Shown here piece by piece: positions 1 to 7,791 of a stretch of DNA of 63,893 nucleotides. How positions within the stretch are numbered: the first letter of the stretch is position 1; each line of letters begins with the position of its first letter. The stretch is from Streptomyces huiliensis (GTDB lineage Bacteria; Actinomycetota; Actinomycetes; Streptomycetales; Streptomycetaceae), in the NCBI RefSeq assembly GCF_020037025.1, contig NZ_JAIQLH010000045.1, forward strand, positions 1-63,893. Reading direction: 5' to 3'. The position numbers and the translations under genes are program-made. The notes under the pieces are model-generated. The model ran no database searches, had not been told where the DNA came from, and saw nothing but the letters and a program-made list of their open reading frames with translations.

Positions 1-222
1 CAGCGCGGCGGCCAGCACGGTCACCCCGGCGCGGCGCGGCCGGACGGCGAACGAGCCGCCGGACGGAGCGCCTGACGAGCGGCCTGACGAGCCGCCGGAC
101 GGACCGCCGAACCGGCCGGTGCCGAGGGCCAGGCCGGGCCGGCCCATGGGCCGGGCGGCACCCCGAACGCGCTGTTCGGAGCCCTGATCGCCGCACGAGG
201 GGTCGTCGCCCTGGAACCGCAC
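1..222 (-). CDS. N-terminal fragment of an unidentified (possibly transporter permease) protein
   Basis: The gene enters the window from the left and only its first 74 codons are visible. I chose the GTG at 220-222 because GGAG lies a few bases upstream of it and the frame stays open to the edge. The visible part is Gly/Ser/Arg-rich, with repeats of the type GGSSGRSSGAPSGGS. It then turns basic and begins a hydrophobic stretch (RPRRAGVTVLAAAL) that looks like the first membrane segment. Basic residues followed by such a segment occur at the start of FecCD-type ABC permeases, but the visible residues are too few to decide. Divergent from malQ. Confidence 0.45.
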   Translation of the reverse strand, partial: MRFQGDDPSCGDQGSEQRVRGAARPMGRPGLALGTGRFGGPSGGSSGRSSGAPSGGSFAVRPRRAGVTVLAAAL

Positions 223-543
223 GCTTCTCCTCGCCCCGCTGCCGTACGTCGTGGTGGTGATGTGAGCGCTGAGCCCATCACCAGGGGCGGAACGTGTCAA
301 CGCAGCTGACCGAACTGCCGGTAATGCCCGGACCGGGGGTTGTGGAGCGGGCGGGCCGAGGTGTGTCGAGGCGTTCGGTGGGAGCGGCCGGAGCGGCCGG
401 AATGTGCCAAAGCCCCGTCAGGGTGCGGACACGGTAAGTAAGCTGACATGGTCCCGGCCGTCACCGGGGAGCACCGCGCCGACCGCCGTGCGCTCCCGGC
501 GCCGGCCGCGCGGAGCCGTCCCCGCCGTCCTCTGGAGGCAGGC
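223..543. other. Intergenic region between the left-edge gene and malQ
   Basis: About 320 bases separate the divergent left-edge gene and malQ. The region should hold both promoters, but I see no strong -35/-10 pair, no operator-like dyad and no terminator. The malQ ribosome binding site (TGGAGGC) is at its right end. Confidence 0.5.
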
Positions 544-2835
544 ATGGACCGCGTGGAGGGCCGTATCGAGGCAGGCGCTGACCGCGCGCGCCTCGCCGTG
601 CTGCACGGTGTGGCCACGTCCTACGAACCCGCCCCCGGGCAGAGCGTCCCGGTCCCGGAGGACACGGTGGTCGCCGTCCTCGCCGCGCTCGGCGTCGACG
701 CGTCCACCCCGCGGGCCGTGCGCGACGCCCTGGACGCCCACGCCCGCGCCGAACGCAACCGGCTGCTGCCCCCGGCCGTCGTCCTGCGCGGGTCCGCCCG
801 GCCGTGGCTGCCGCAGGGCCGGACGGGCCGGATGGGCCGGATGGGCCAGCCAGGTCGGGCCGCGCAGCCGGGTCGGACGGAGCAGCCGGGCCAGCCGGGC
901 CAGCCGGACCCGTCGGACTTTCCGGGCCTGCCCGACGGCACCGCCCTCCGCGTCGAGACGTCCGACGGGCAGTCCCTGACCTGGGACGCGGGGGACGCCT
1001 GGGACGAGCCGCTGCCGCTCGGCACCCACCTGCTCCGCGCCCGGACGCCCGACGGGCGCTCGGCCGCCGCCCCGCTGATCGTCGCCCCCGAGCGGGTGCC
1101 GCAGCCGCCCGAGCGCTGCCACGGCTTCCTCGTCCAGCTCTACTCCCTGCTGTCCGCCCGCTCCTGGGGCATGGGCGACCTCGGCGACCTGGCCGAGCTC
1201 GCCGCCTGGTCGGGCCGGGCCTTCGGCACCGACTTCCTCCAGGTCAACCCGTTGCACGCGGGCGTCCCCGGCACCCCCGGGCAGCCCGCCGACCCGTCCC
1301 CGTACCGGCCGTCCTCCCGCCGCTTCCCCGACCCGGTGCACCTGCGCGTCGAGGAGATCACCGAGTTCGGGCGGCTCGACGGGCCCGCACGGGAGGAGGG
1401 GCAGCGGCTGCTCGCGGCGGCGGCGGAGCTGAACGCGGCCGTCCTCCGCCGGGGCGAGCCCATCGACCTCGACGCCGTCCGCGCCCTGAAACTGCGCGCC
1501 CTGGAACTCGTCCGCGCGGTCCCGCTCGGCCCCGGACGGCGCGCCTCGTACTGCGAGTTCCTCGCCGAGCAGGGGCAGGCGCTCGACGACCACGCCACCT
1601 GGTGCGCCCTCGCCGAGGCGCACGGCCCCGACTGGCACTCCTGGCCCGGCGGCCTCAAGGACCCCAGGTCCGCCCGCACCGCCAGGGCCCGGAGCGAGCT
1701 CCTCGACCGCGTCGACTTCCACTGCTGGCTCGCCTGGCTCACCGACCGTCAGCTCGCGACCGCCCAGCGCGCCGCGCGCGACGCCGGGATGCGCGTGGGG
1801 CTCGTCCACGACCTGGCGGTGGGCGTGCACCCCGGCGGCTCCGACGCGTGGGCGCAGCAGGAGTCGCTCGCCGCCGGGATGTCCGTCGGCGCGCCCCCCG
1901 ACGCGTTCAACTCCCGCGGCCAGGACTGGGGCCTGCCGCCCTGGCGCCCCGACGCCCTGCGCGCCACCGGCTACGCCCCTTACCGCGACCTGCTGCGCGG
2001 GCTGCTCCGGCACGCGGGCGCGCTGCGGATCGACCACGTGATGGGGCTGTTCCGGCTGTGGTGGGTGCCCGAGGGGCGCGAGCCGGGGCAGGGGACGTAC
2101 GTCAGGTACGACGCCGACGCCATGCTCGGCGTCCTCGCCGTGGAGGCGCACCGCGCCGGGGCCGCCGTCATCGGCGAGGACCTGGGCACCGTCGAACCGG
2201 GCGTCCGTGAGGCACTGGCCGAGCGCGGTGTGCTCGGCACGTCCGTCCTCTGGTTCGAACGCGACTGGTCGCGCGGCGCCCGCCGGGCCGAGCCGCTGCC
2301 GCCCGGGCGCTGGCGCGCGGGCTGCCTCGCCACCGCCACCACCCACGACCTGCCCAGCACGGCCGCCCGCCTCACCGGCGACCACGTCGCCCTCCGCCAC
2401 CGGCTGGGCCTGCTGCGCCGCCCGCTCGCCGTCGAACAGCGCGAGGACGCGAAGGGCGTCGCCGAGTGGCTTGCCCTCTTCGGCCGGCTCGGGCTGCTGC
2501 CCGAGGGGCCCGGCGACGAGGAGGCCGCCGTCCGGGCCGTCCACCGCTTCCTGCTGCGCACCCCCGCGCGGATGGTCGGCGTCTGGCTGCCCGACGCGGT
2601 CGGCGACCGGCGGCCGCAGAACCTGCCCGGCACCTGGAACGAGTACCCGAACTGGCGGCTGCCCGTCGCCGACCCCGCCGGCCGGCCGCTCTCCCTGGAG
2701 GACCTGGCCGCCTCGCCCCGGCTGCACGCCCTGATGGACGAGATCCGCTCGCAGGCGGCCCGCCCTCCGGCCGGGCCCCCGAAGGCCACCCCGGACGCGC
2801 GCGGTCCACGGGGGTCCGATACTTTGAGCCCGTGA
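544..2835 (+). CDS. malQ: 4-alpha-glucanotransferase (amylomaltase), GH77
   Basis: A 763-residue cytoplasmic disproportionating enzyme that transfers maltodextrin units between alpha-1,4-glucans. The GH77 hallmarks are all visible. The nucleophile Asp is in RIDHVMGLF (D497), the acid/base Glu in GEDLGTV (E545), and the His-Asp pair is in TTHDLPS (H601, D602). The C-terminal NLPGTWNEYPNWR motif, which closes most bacterial MalQ proteins, is also present. The ATG at 544 was chosen over an upstream in-frame ATG at 448 because it follows TGGAGGC. Residues about 92-121 are a low-complexity Gly/Pro/Gln/Arg insert made of near-9-bp repeats (about 816-910). The insert sits between the N-terminal extension and the barrel, probably in a surface loop. 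The stop overlaps the next start by 4 bp. Confidence 0.93.
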   Translation: MDRVEGRIEAGADRARLAVLHGVATSYEPAPGQSVPVPEDTVVAVLAALGVDASTPRAVRDALDAHARAERNRLLPPAVVLRGSARPWLPQGRTGRMGRMGQPGRAAQPGRTEQPGQPGQPDPSDFPGLPDGTALRVETSDGQSLTWDAGDAWDEPLPLGTHLLRARTPDGRSAAAPLIVAPERVPQPPERCHGFLVQLYSLLSARSWGMGDLGDLAELAAWSGRAFGTDFLQVNPLHAGVPGTPGQPADPSPYRPSSRRFPDPVHLRVEEITEFGRLDGPAREEGQRLLAAAAELNAAVLRRGEPIDLDAVRALKLRALELVRAVPLGPGRRASYCEFLAEQGQALDDHATWCALAEAHGPDWHSWPGGLKDPRSARTARARSELLDRVDFHCWLAWLTDRQLATAQRAARDAGMRVGLVHDLAVGVHPGGSDAWAQQESLAAGMSVGAPPDAFNSRGQDWGLPPWRPDALRATGYAPYRDLLRGLLRHAGALRIDHVMGLFRLWWVPEGREPGQGTYVRYDADAMLGVLAVEAHRAGAAVIGEDLGTVEPGVREALAERGVLGTSVLWFERDWSRGARRAEPLPPGRWRAGCLATATTHDLPSTAARLTGDHVALRHRLGLLRRPLAVEQREDAKGVAEWLALFGRLGLLPEGPGDEEAAVRAVHRFLLRTPARMVGVWLPDAVGDRRPQNLPGTWNEYPNWRLPVADPAGRPLSLEDLAASPRLHALMDEIRSQAARPPAGPPKATPDARGPRGSDTLSP

Positions 2836-3101
2836 GCAATAAGAAGATGAACGCCAAGCGCGCCGGGGTCGTGTCCGCCGGCACGCTGCTGATGCTGCTG
2901 ATGTCGTCCCCCGCGTTCGCGCTCACCCGCGACGACGGCGACGACCCGGGCCCCGGCCTCAGCGTGATCAACACGCTCGGCCTCTACGTCGCCGCGCCGA
3001 TCGTGCTCTTCCTCGTGATCACCGGCCTGACGATGGTGCTGGCGCGCAACTCGGACAACGTGCGCACGCACGACACGCACTACCCGCGGACGTCGCGCTA
3101 G
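2832..3101 (+). CDS. Small membrane protein coupled to malQ
   Basis: An 89-residue protein of unknown function. The GTG start at 2832 overlaps the malQ stop (GTGA), so translation is probably coupled. The sequence shows a signal-like hydrophobic N-terminus ending near PAFA, a short acidic loop (RDDGDDPGPG), and a clear membrane helix (LYVAAPIVLFLVITGLTMVL). It ends in a short polar tail with two His residues. If the first segment is a cleaved signal peptide, the mature protein is a small single-pass protein. An internal ATG at 2847 is an alternative start. I do not recognise a named family. Confidence 0.65.
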   Translation: MSNKKMNAKRAGVVSAGTLLMLLMSSPAFALTRDDGDDPGPGLSVINTLGLYVAAPIVLFLVITGLTMVLARNSDNVRTHDTHYPRTSR

Positions 3102-3264
3102 TCCTTTGCGGGGGCGCGCCCGGTGCGGGTGCGCTCGTGGCGCGCTCGCGCGCTTCGCCGTATCGGTACGCACGCCGGACGGGCCCTCCACGGTCCGCCC
3201 GGCGTTCGGCGTACCGTTCTGCCGGCCGCCGCGGGCAGCCGACCCGTCGGCGTTCACGCCGGTG

Positions 3265-4152
3265 CTACAGCAACGGGTCGACGAGGGCGAACGCGGCGCA
3301 GCAGACGCCGAGGAGAGCCAGCCCCCCGAACACCGTCAGGCCGAGGGAGACGAAGGCGCCCAGCATGACCGCGTGCCGCCTGGCTTTCCGGACTCTGATG
3401 CGGTTCGGGTGCGCCGCGTCGTAGGTGAGCTCCGCCGTCTTGGAGTCAGTCGGCCAGGGGGCGTCGTTGGCGGCGTGGGTGCGCTGGACGCCGTGGGCGT
3501 CCCGGTACCGGTACGTGTAGCGCATGGATCCCTGCGTTCCGAGCCGGGTGTCCGCCAGGTCGGCGACGACCGTCACCCCGCGGGCCCACAGCCCCCAGCA
3601 TTCGCGGGCGTAACCACCGATCGCCTTCAGGCAGATCAGGGACGGCAAGAGGGGCAGCGGAGCGATCGCCCAGAGGAAGACCGGCAAAGCCGGATCCCGC
3701 GCGACCGCGATGATGTACACGAGCCCGGTCACGTAGAGCGCCACCGACGCCCACCTGATCCGCGCCGTGCGGGAGAGCGGCCGTCGCCCTGCCGTCGGGA
3801 CCGGGGCCGTGCGGACGAGGGAGCGCCCGTCGATCCGTCGCGCCTCCCGGTCCCGGACCGGTAGCGCGGCCTCGAAGCCCGCCGCGAAGGCCCGTACCGC
3901 CGTCGCGCTGCGGCACCGCACCGCGTACGTCCGGCCGCCGTCGCCGCTCGGCGAGGTGAGGACGATCCGTAGGGTGCGGCCTCCGGGCCCGGCGCTCCGC
4001 ACGCGCTCGACGGCGGCCGGCGGGATGGTGGTGCGGGTGCCCCGGCGGTCCAGCAGCACACCCTGCGGGTCCAGTTGCACACGGGTGCCCCAGCCGCGCA
4101 GCACCAGGGCGGGAGGAACGGCTATGGCCGACTCGTCCGTCACAGCGCTCAC
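3265..4152 (-). CDS. DUF3592-like membrane protein (paralogue A)
   Basis: A 295-residue protein starting at GTG 4152 with GGGAGC upstream. The first ~115 residues are a soluble domain that recalls PH-like folds (VLLDRRGTRTTIPPAAVERV, GGRTLRIVLTSPSG). Next come two adjacent hydrophobic segments (about residues 130-170) and a soluble block with TYRYRDAHGVQRTHAAND and LTYDAAHPNRIRV, the pattern typical of DUF3592 domains. A last membrane helix lies near the C-terminus. It follows paralogue B by 45 bases on the same strand and shares its organisation, so the two arose by tandem duplication. The function of the family is unknown. Confidence 0.7.
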   Translation of the reverse strand: MSAVTDESAIAVPPALVLRGWGTRVQLDPQGVLLDRRGTRTTIPPAAVERVRSAGPGGRTLRIVLTSPSGDGGRTYAVRCRSATAVRAFAAGFEAALPVRDREARRIDGRSLVRTAPVPTAGRRPLSRTARIRWASVALYVTGLVYIIAVARDPALPVFLWAIAPLPLLPSLICLKAIGGYARECWGLWARGVTVVADLADTRLGTQGSMRYTYRYRDAHGVQRTHAANDAPWPTDSKTAELTYDAAHPNRIRVRKARRHAVMLGAFVSLGLTVFGGLALLGVCCAAFALVDPLL

Positions 4153-4197
4153 AGTAGGGCGCTCCCGGCCGTCAGGCCAGGGACGTTTGGCAGGGCC

Positions 4198-5166
4198 TCA
4201 CCAGTCCCGCCGCATCACCCGCACCGCCTCAAGCGCGACCGGCACCGCGAAGTACAAGCCGAGCCCGAGCAGTACCAGGCTGAGGGCTCCGACGGCGGCG
4301 TGTGCGGGGAAGCTGATTCGGTCGCCGGGGGTGTAACTCCGTTCCGGCGCCCGGGGGTCGTAGCGGATCGGTGTCGTCCGGCCGTCCGCGGACAGGGGCC
4401 AGCCGTGGCTCTCGTGGTGGTGGTCGGTGCCCTCCCGGTCCGTGAACGTGTAGTGGTACACGGCCGGTTGATCGGCGTCGTCGGGGTCGTCGCCTCGGTG
4501 GACGGCGGTGAGGGTGCCGGTGGCGGCGACACTCCGGAAGCGCAGGAGGCAGGCGGTGTAGGCGGTGGACGCCGTCAGGCGGGCGAGCACCAGGCCGGGG
4601 AGCAGGAACACGCCCGCGCGGAGCCAGTCGGCGAGGGCGGTGAAGGAGGCGAGGGAGCGGCCCAGGTCCTCCGAGGCCAGGAAGACGACGGGGAGGGCGG
4701 CCACGTAGAGGACCACCAGGAACCGGAGCGTCAGGCTCCCACCGGCCGCCGCCCGCACCGCCCGCACCGCGCGCGCCGGGCCGCGACCGATCCTCTCCGT
4801 GCTCGTCAGCCGCCGACCGTCCCGCCGCGCCTGGTGCGGCGTGCGGGGCGGCAGGGAGGACGCGAGGGCGGTGGCGAAGGCCCGGAGAGCGTCCGCGTCG
4901 TCGGACCGCAGCGTGATGACCTCGCCCGCGGCGTGGGGTGCGGTGAGCTCGATCCGCAGGGTGCGGCCGCCCGGGCCGGGAACGCCGGGAACGCCGGAAA
5001 CGCCGGGAACACCGGGAACGCCGACGCGCTCGATCGCCTCGAACGGGACGTGGCGGCGCGTCCGCGTCCGGACCAGTACGACGGCGGTGTCGTACAGGAG
5101 AGCCGTGGTGCCCCCGGCGGGGAGGGCGGCCCTGGGGTGCTCGGTCGTCGCCGTTTCTTCGGACAT
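4198..5166 (-). CDS. DUF3592-like membrane protein (paralogue B)
   Basis: A 322-residue paralogue of its downstream neighbour. It has the same N-terminal soluble domain (VPFEAIERVGV, GGRTLRIELTAP), two central membrane segments (about residues 140-195), a DUF3592-type block (VYHYTFTDREGTDHHHESHG, IRYDPRAPERSY) and a terminal helix. The difference is a short elastin-like run of VPG units around residues 47-62, encoded by 9-bp tandem repeats at about 4976-5028 inside the N-terminal domain. The ATG at 5166 is preceded by AGGGTG. It starts 24 bases after the pepN stop, so TerD-like gene - pepN - B - A may form one transcription unit. Confidence 0.7.
   Translation of the reverse strand: MSEETATTEHPRAALPAGGTTALLYDTAVVLVRTRTRRHVPFEAIERVGVPGVPGVSGVPGVPGPGGRTLRIELTAPHAAGEVITLRSDDADALRAFATALASSLPPRTPHQARRDGRRLTSTERIGRGPARAVRAVRAAAGGSLTLRFLVVLYVAALPVVFLASEDLGRSLASFTALADWLRAGVFLLPGLVLARLTASTAYTACLLRFRSVAATGTLTAVHRGDDPDDADQPAVYHYTFTDREGTDHHHESHGWPLSADGRTTPIRYDPRAPERSYTPGDRISFPAHAAVGALSLVLLGLGLYFAVPVALEAVRVMRRDW
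4976..5028. repeat. 9-bp tandem repeat inside DUF3592 paralogue B
   Basis: About five and a half copies of a GAACGCCGG-like 9-mer, with single-base variants. On the minus strand they read as a Val-Pro-Gly/Ser-Gly run. The repeat keeps frame, so unit gain or loss would not disrupt the protein. Confidence 0.85.
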
Positions 5167-5190
5167 CCGAGCACCCTAGAGCCGCGTGGG

Positions 5191-7764
5191 TCAGACGGCC
5201 GCCGCCGCGTCCGCCGCCTGGGCCTTCAGGGCCCGCTCGACGCCCGCGCGGGACTCAAGGACGAGCCGGCGCAGACCCGCGCTCGGCTCGGCGGAGGCCA
5301 GCCAGGCGTCCGTCGTGTCCAGGGTCTCCTGGGAGATCTGGAGCGCGGGGTAGAGGCCGACGGCGATCTGCTGGGCGACCTCGTGGCTGCGGGTCTCCCA
5401 GATGCCCTTGACGACGGAGAAGTACTTCGCCGCGTAGGGCGCCAGCAGCTCGCGCTGGTCGGCGACGACGAAGCCGCTGATCACGGCCTCCTGGACGGCG
5501 TTGGTGAGCCGGTCGGACTCGACGACCGACGCCCACGCCTCCGCCTTGGCCTCGGCGGTCGGACGGGCCGAGCGGGCCGCCGCCGCGTGCTGCTCGCCGG
5601 CCGAGGTGCGGTCGCGGTCGAGCTCGGCGGCGATGGCCTTCTCGTCGGCGCGGCCGGTGATGGCGAGGCGGGTGAGCAGGTCCCAGCGCAGGTCGGTGTC
5701 GACGGCGAGGCCGGCGACGAGCTCGCTGCCCTCCAGCAGACCGGCCAGGAAGTCCAGGTGCTCGTCAGTGCGGGCGGTGGCGGCGAAGGCGCGGGCCCAG
5801 GCGAGCTGGTGGTCGCTGCCCGGCTCGGCCGCGCGGAGCTGCTCCAGCGCCGCGTCCGTCCACTTCCGGAGGCCGGTCTCGCGCCAGTCCGGTGCCGCGT
5901 ACAGGTCGAGGGCCAGCTTGACCTGCCGCTGGAGCGACTGGACGACGCCGATGTCCGACTCTTTGGCGATGCCCGAGAGCACCAGCTCCAGGTAGTCGCG
6001 GGTGGCCAGCTCGCCGTCGCGGGTCATGTCCCAGGCGGAGGCCCAGCACAGCGCGCGCGGCAGCGACTCGGCGAAGTCGCCGAGGTGGGCGGTGACGACG
6101 CCCAGCGACTCCGCGTCGAGGCGCACCTTCGCGTACGACAGGTCGTCGTCGTTGAGCAGGACGACGGCCGGGCGCCGCTGCCCGACGAGGGCGGGGACCG
6201 CGGTGAGCTCGCCGTCCACGTCCAGCTCGATCCGCTCGGTGCGGACCAGCTTGCCGTCCTTCAGGTCGTACGCGCCGATCGCGATCCGGTGCGGGCGCAG
6301 CGTCGGCTCGCCCTGCGCGCCCTCGGGCAGCGGGGTGGCCTCCTGGCGGACGGCGAAGGAGGTGATGACGCCGTTGTCGTCCGTGCTGATCTCGGGGCGC
6401 AGGACGTTGATGCCGGCCGTCTCCAGCCACGCCTTCGACCAGGTCTTCAGGTCGCGGCCGCTCATCAGCTCCAGGGCGCCGAGGAGGTCGGAGAGGCGGG
6501 TGTTGCCGTAGGCGTGGGTCTTGAAGTACGCCTGCACGCCCTGGAAGAACTTGTCCTCGCCGACGTACGCCACCAGTTGCTTGAGCACCGAGGCGCCCTT
6601 GGCGTAGGTGATGCCGTCGAAGTTGACGAGGACGTCGTCCAGGTCGCGGATCTCGGCCATGATCGGGTGGGTGGAGGGCAGCTGGTCCTGCCGGTAGGCC
6701 CAGGTCTTCATGGAGTTGGCGAACGTGGTCCAGGAGTGGGGCCACTTGGAACCGGGGGCGGCGGCCTGGCAGGCGACCGACGTGTAGGTGGCGAACGACT
6801 CGTTCAGCCACAGGTCGTTCCACCACTTCATGGTGACGAGGTCGCCGAACCACATGTGCGCCAGCTCGTGCAGGATCGTCTCGGCCCGCACCTCGTACGC
6901 CGCGTCCGTCACCTTCGACCGGAAGACGTACTGGTCGCGGATGGTGACCGCGCCCGCGTTCTCCATCGCGCCCGCGTTGAACTCCGGCACGAACAGCTGG
7001 TCGTACTTGGCGAAGGGGTAGTGGTAGTCGAACTTCTCCTGGAACCAGTCGAAGCCCTGCCGCGTGACGTCGAAGATGGCGTCCGCGTCCAGGTACTCGG
7101 CGAGCGACGGCCGGCAGTAGATGCCCAGGGGGACCGTCCGGCCGTCCTTCTCGTAGGTGCTGTGCACGCTGTGGTACGGGCCGGCGATCAGCGCGGTGAT
7201 GTACGTGGAGATGCGCGGGGTCGGCTCGAAGCGCCAGATCCGGTCCGCCGGGACCTCCGGCGTGGGCGAGTTGGAGATGACCGTCCAGCCCTCGGGGGCC
7301 TTGACGGTGAACCGGAACGTCGCCTTCAGGTCCGGCTGCTCGAACGAGGCGAAGACGCGGCGGGCGTCCGGCACCTCGAACTGCGTGTACAGGTACGCCT
7401 GGTCGTCCACCGGGTCCACGAACCGGTGCAGGCCCTCACCGGTGTTGGTGTACGCGCAGTCGGCGACGACGCGCAGCTCGTTCTGCCCGCCGTGCAGCGA
7501 CGGCAGGGCGATCCGGCTGTCCGCGAAGACCTCGGCCGGGTCCAGCGCCTCGCCGTTGAGCACGACCTCGTGCACGGTGGGGGCCACCAGGTCGATGAAC
7601 GTCTCGGCGCCGGCCTCGGCGGAGTCGAACCGCACGACCGTCTCAGAGCGGAAGGTCCCGCCCTCCTGCGCGCCGGAGAGGTCGAGGTCGATCTCGTACG
7701 CCTCCACCGTCAGCAGCGTGGCCCGCCGCTCGGCCTCTTCGCGGGTCAGATTCGTGCCTGGCAC
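5191..7764 (-). CDS. pepN: Aminopeptidase N (M1 zinc metallopeptidase)
   Basis: An 857-residue cytosolic M1 aminopeptidase that removes N-terminal residues from peptides. The exopeptidase motif GAMEN is at 265-269. The zinc site HELAH is at 299-303, and the third ligand Glu322 follows in WWNDLWLNESFA, with exact HEXXH-18-E spacing. The C-terminal ERAP1-like helical half is present (GLRKWTDAALEQL, VLESRAGVERAL), and the length is normal for the actinobacterial family. The GTG start at 7764 follows GAAGGAG. It lies 27 bases downstream of the TerD-like gene on the same strand. A clear paralogue with the same N-terminus (MPGxNLTREEA) lies at 33708-36305. Confidence 0.95.
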   Translation of the reverse strand: MPGTNLTREEAERRATLLTVEAYEIDLDLSGAQEGGTFRSETVVRFDSAEAGAETFIDLVAPTVHEVVLNGEALDPAEVFADSRIALPSLHGGQNELRVVADCAYTNTGEGLHRFVDPVDDQAYLYTQFEVPDARRVFASFEQPDLKATFRFTVKAPEGWTVISNSPTPEVPADRIWRFEPTPRISTYITALIAGPYHSVHSTYEKDGRTVPLGIYCRPSLAEYLDADAIFDVTRQGFDWFQEKFDYHYPFAKYDQLFVPEFNAGAMENAGAVTIRDQYVFRSKVTDAAYEVRAETILHELAHMWFGDLVTMKWWNDLWLNESFATYTSVACQAAAPGSKWPHSWTTFANSMKTWAYRQDQLPSTHPIMAEIRDLDDVLVNFDGITYAKGASVLKQLVAYVGEDKFFQGVQAYFKTHAYGNTRLSDLLGALELMSGRDLKTWSKAWLETAGINVLRPEISTDDNGVITSFAVRQEATPLPEGAQGEPTLRPHRIAIGAYDLKDGKLVRTERIELDVDGELTAVPALVGQRRPAVVLLNDDDLSYAKVRLDAESLGVVTAHLGDFAESLPRALCWASAWDMTRDGELATRDYLELVLSGIAKESDIGVVQSLQRQVKLALDLYAAPDWRETGLRKWTDAALEQLRAAEPGSDHQLAWARAFAATARTDEHLDFLAGLLEGSELVAGLAVDTDLRWDLLTRLAITGRADEKAIAAELDRDRTSAGEQHAAAARSARPTAEAKAEAWASVVESDRLTNAVQEAVISGFVVADQRELLAPYAAKYFSVVKGIWETRSHEVAQQIAVGLYPALQISQETLDTTDAWLASAEPSAGLRRLVLESRAGVERALKAQAADAAAAV

Positions 7765-7791
7765 CTGGCCATCTCCTTCGCATCACGCGTG

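Noticed and set aside
418..2727. Long antisense open frame opposite malQ
   Set aside because: High GC with C/G third positions opens the complementary frame. Composition is Gly/Arg/Pro/Ala-rich with no domain, while the sense frame has intact catalytic motifs.
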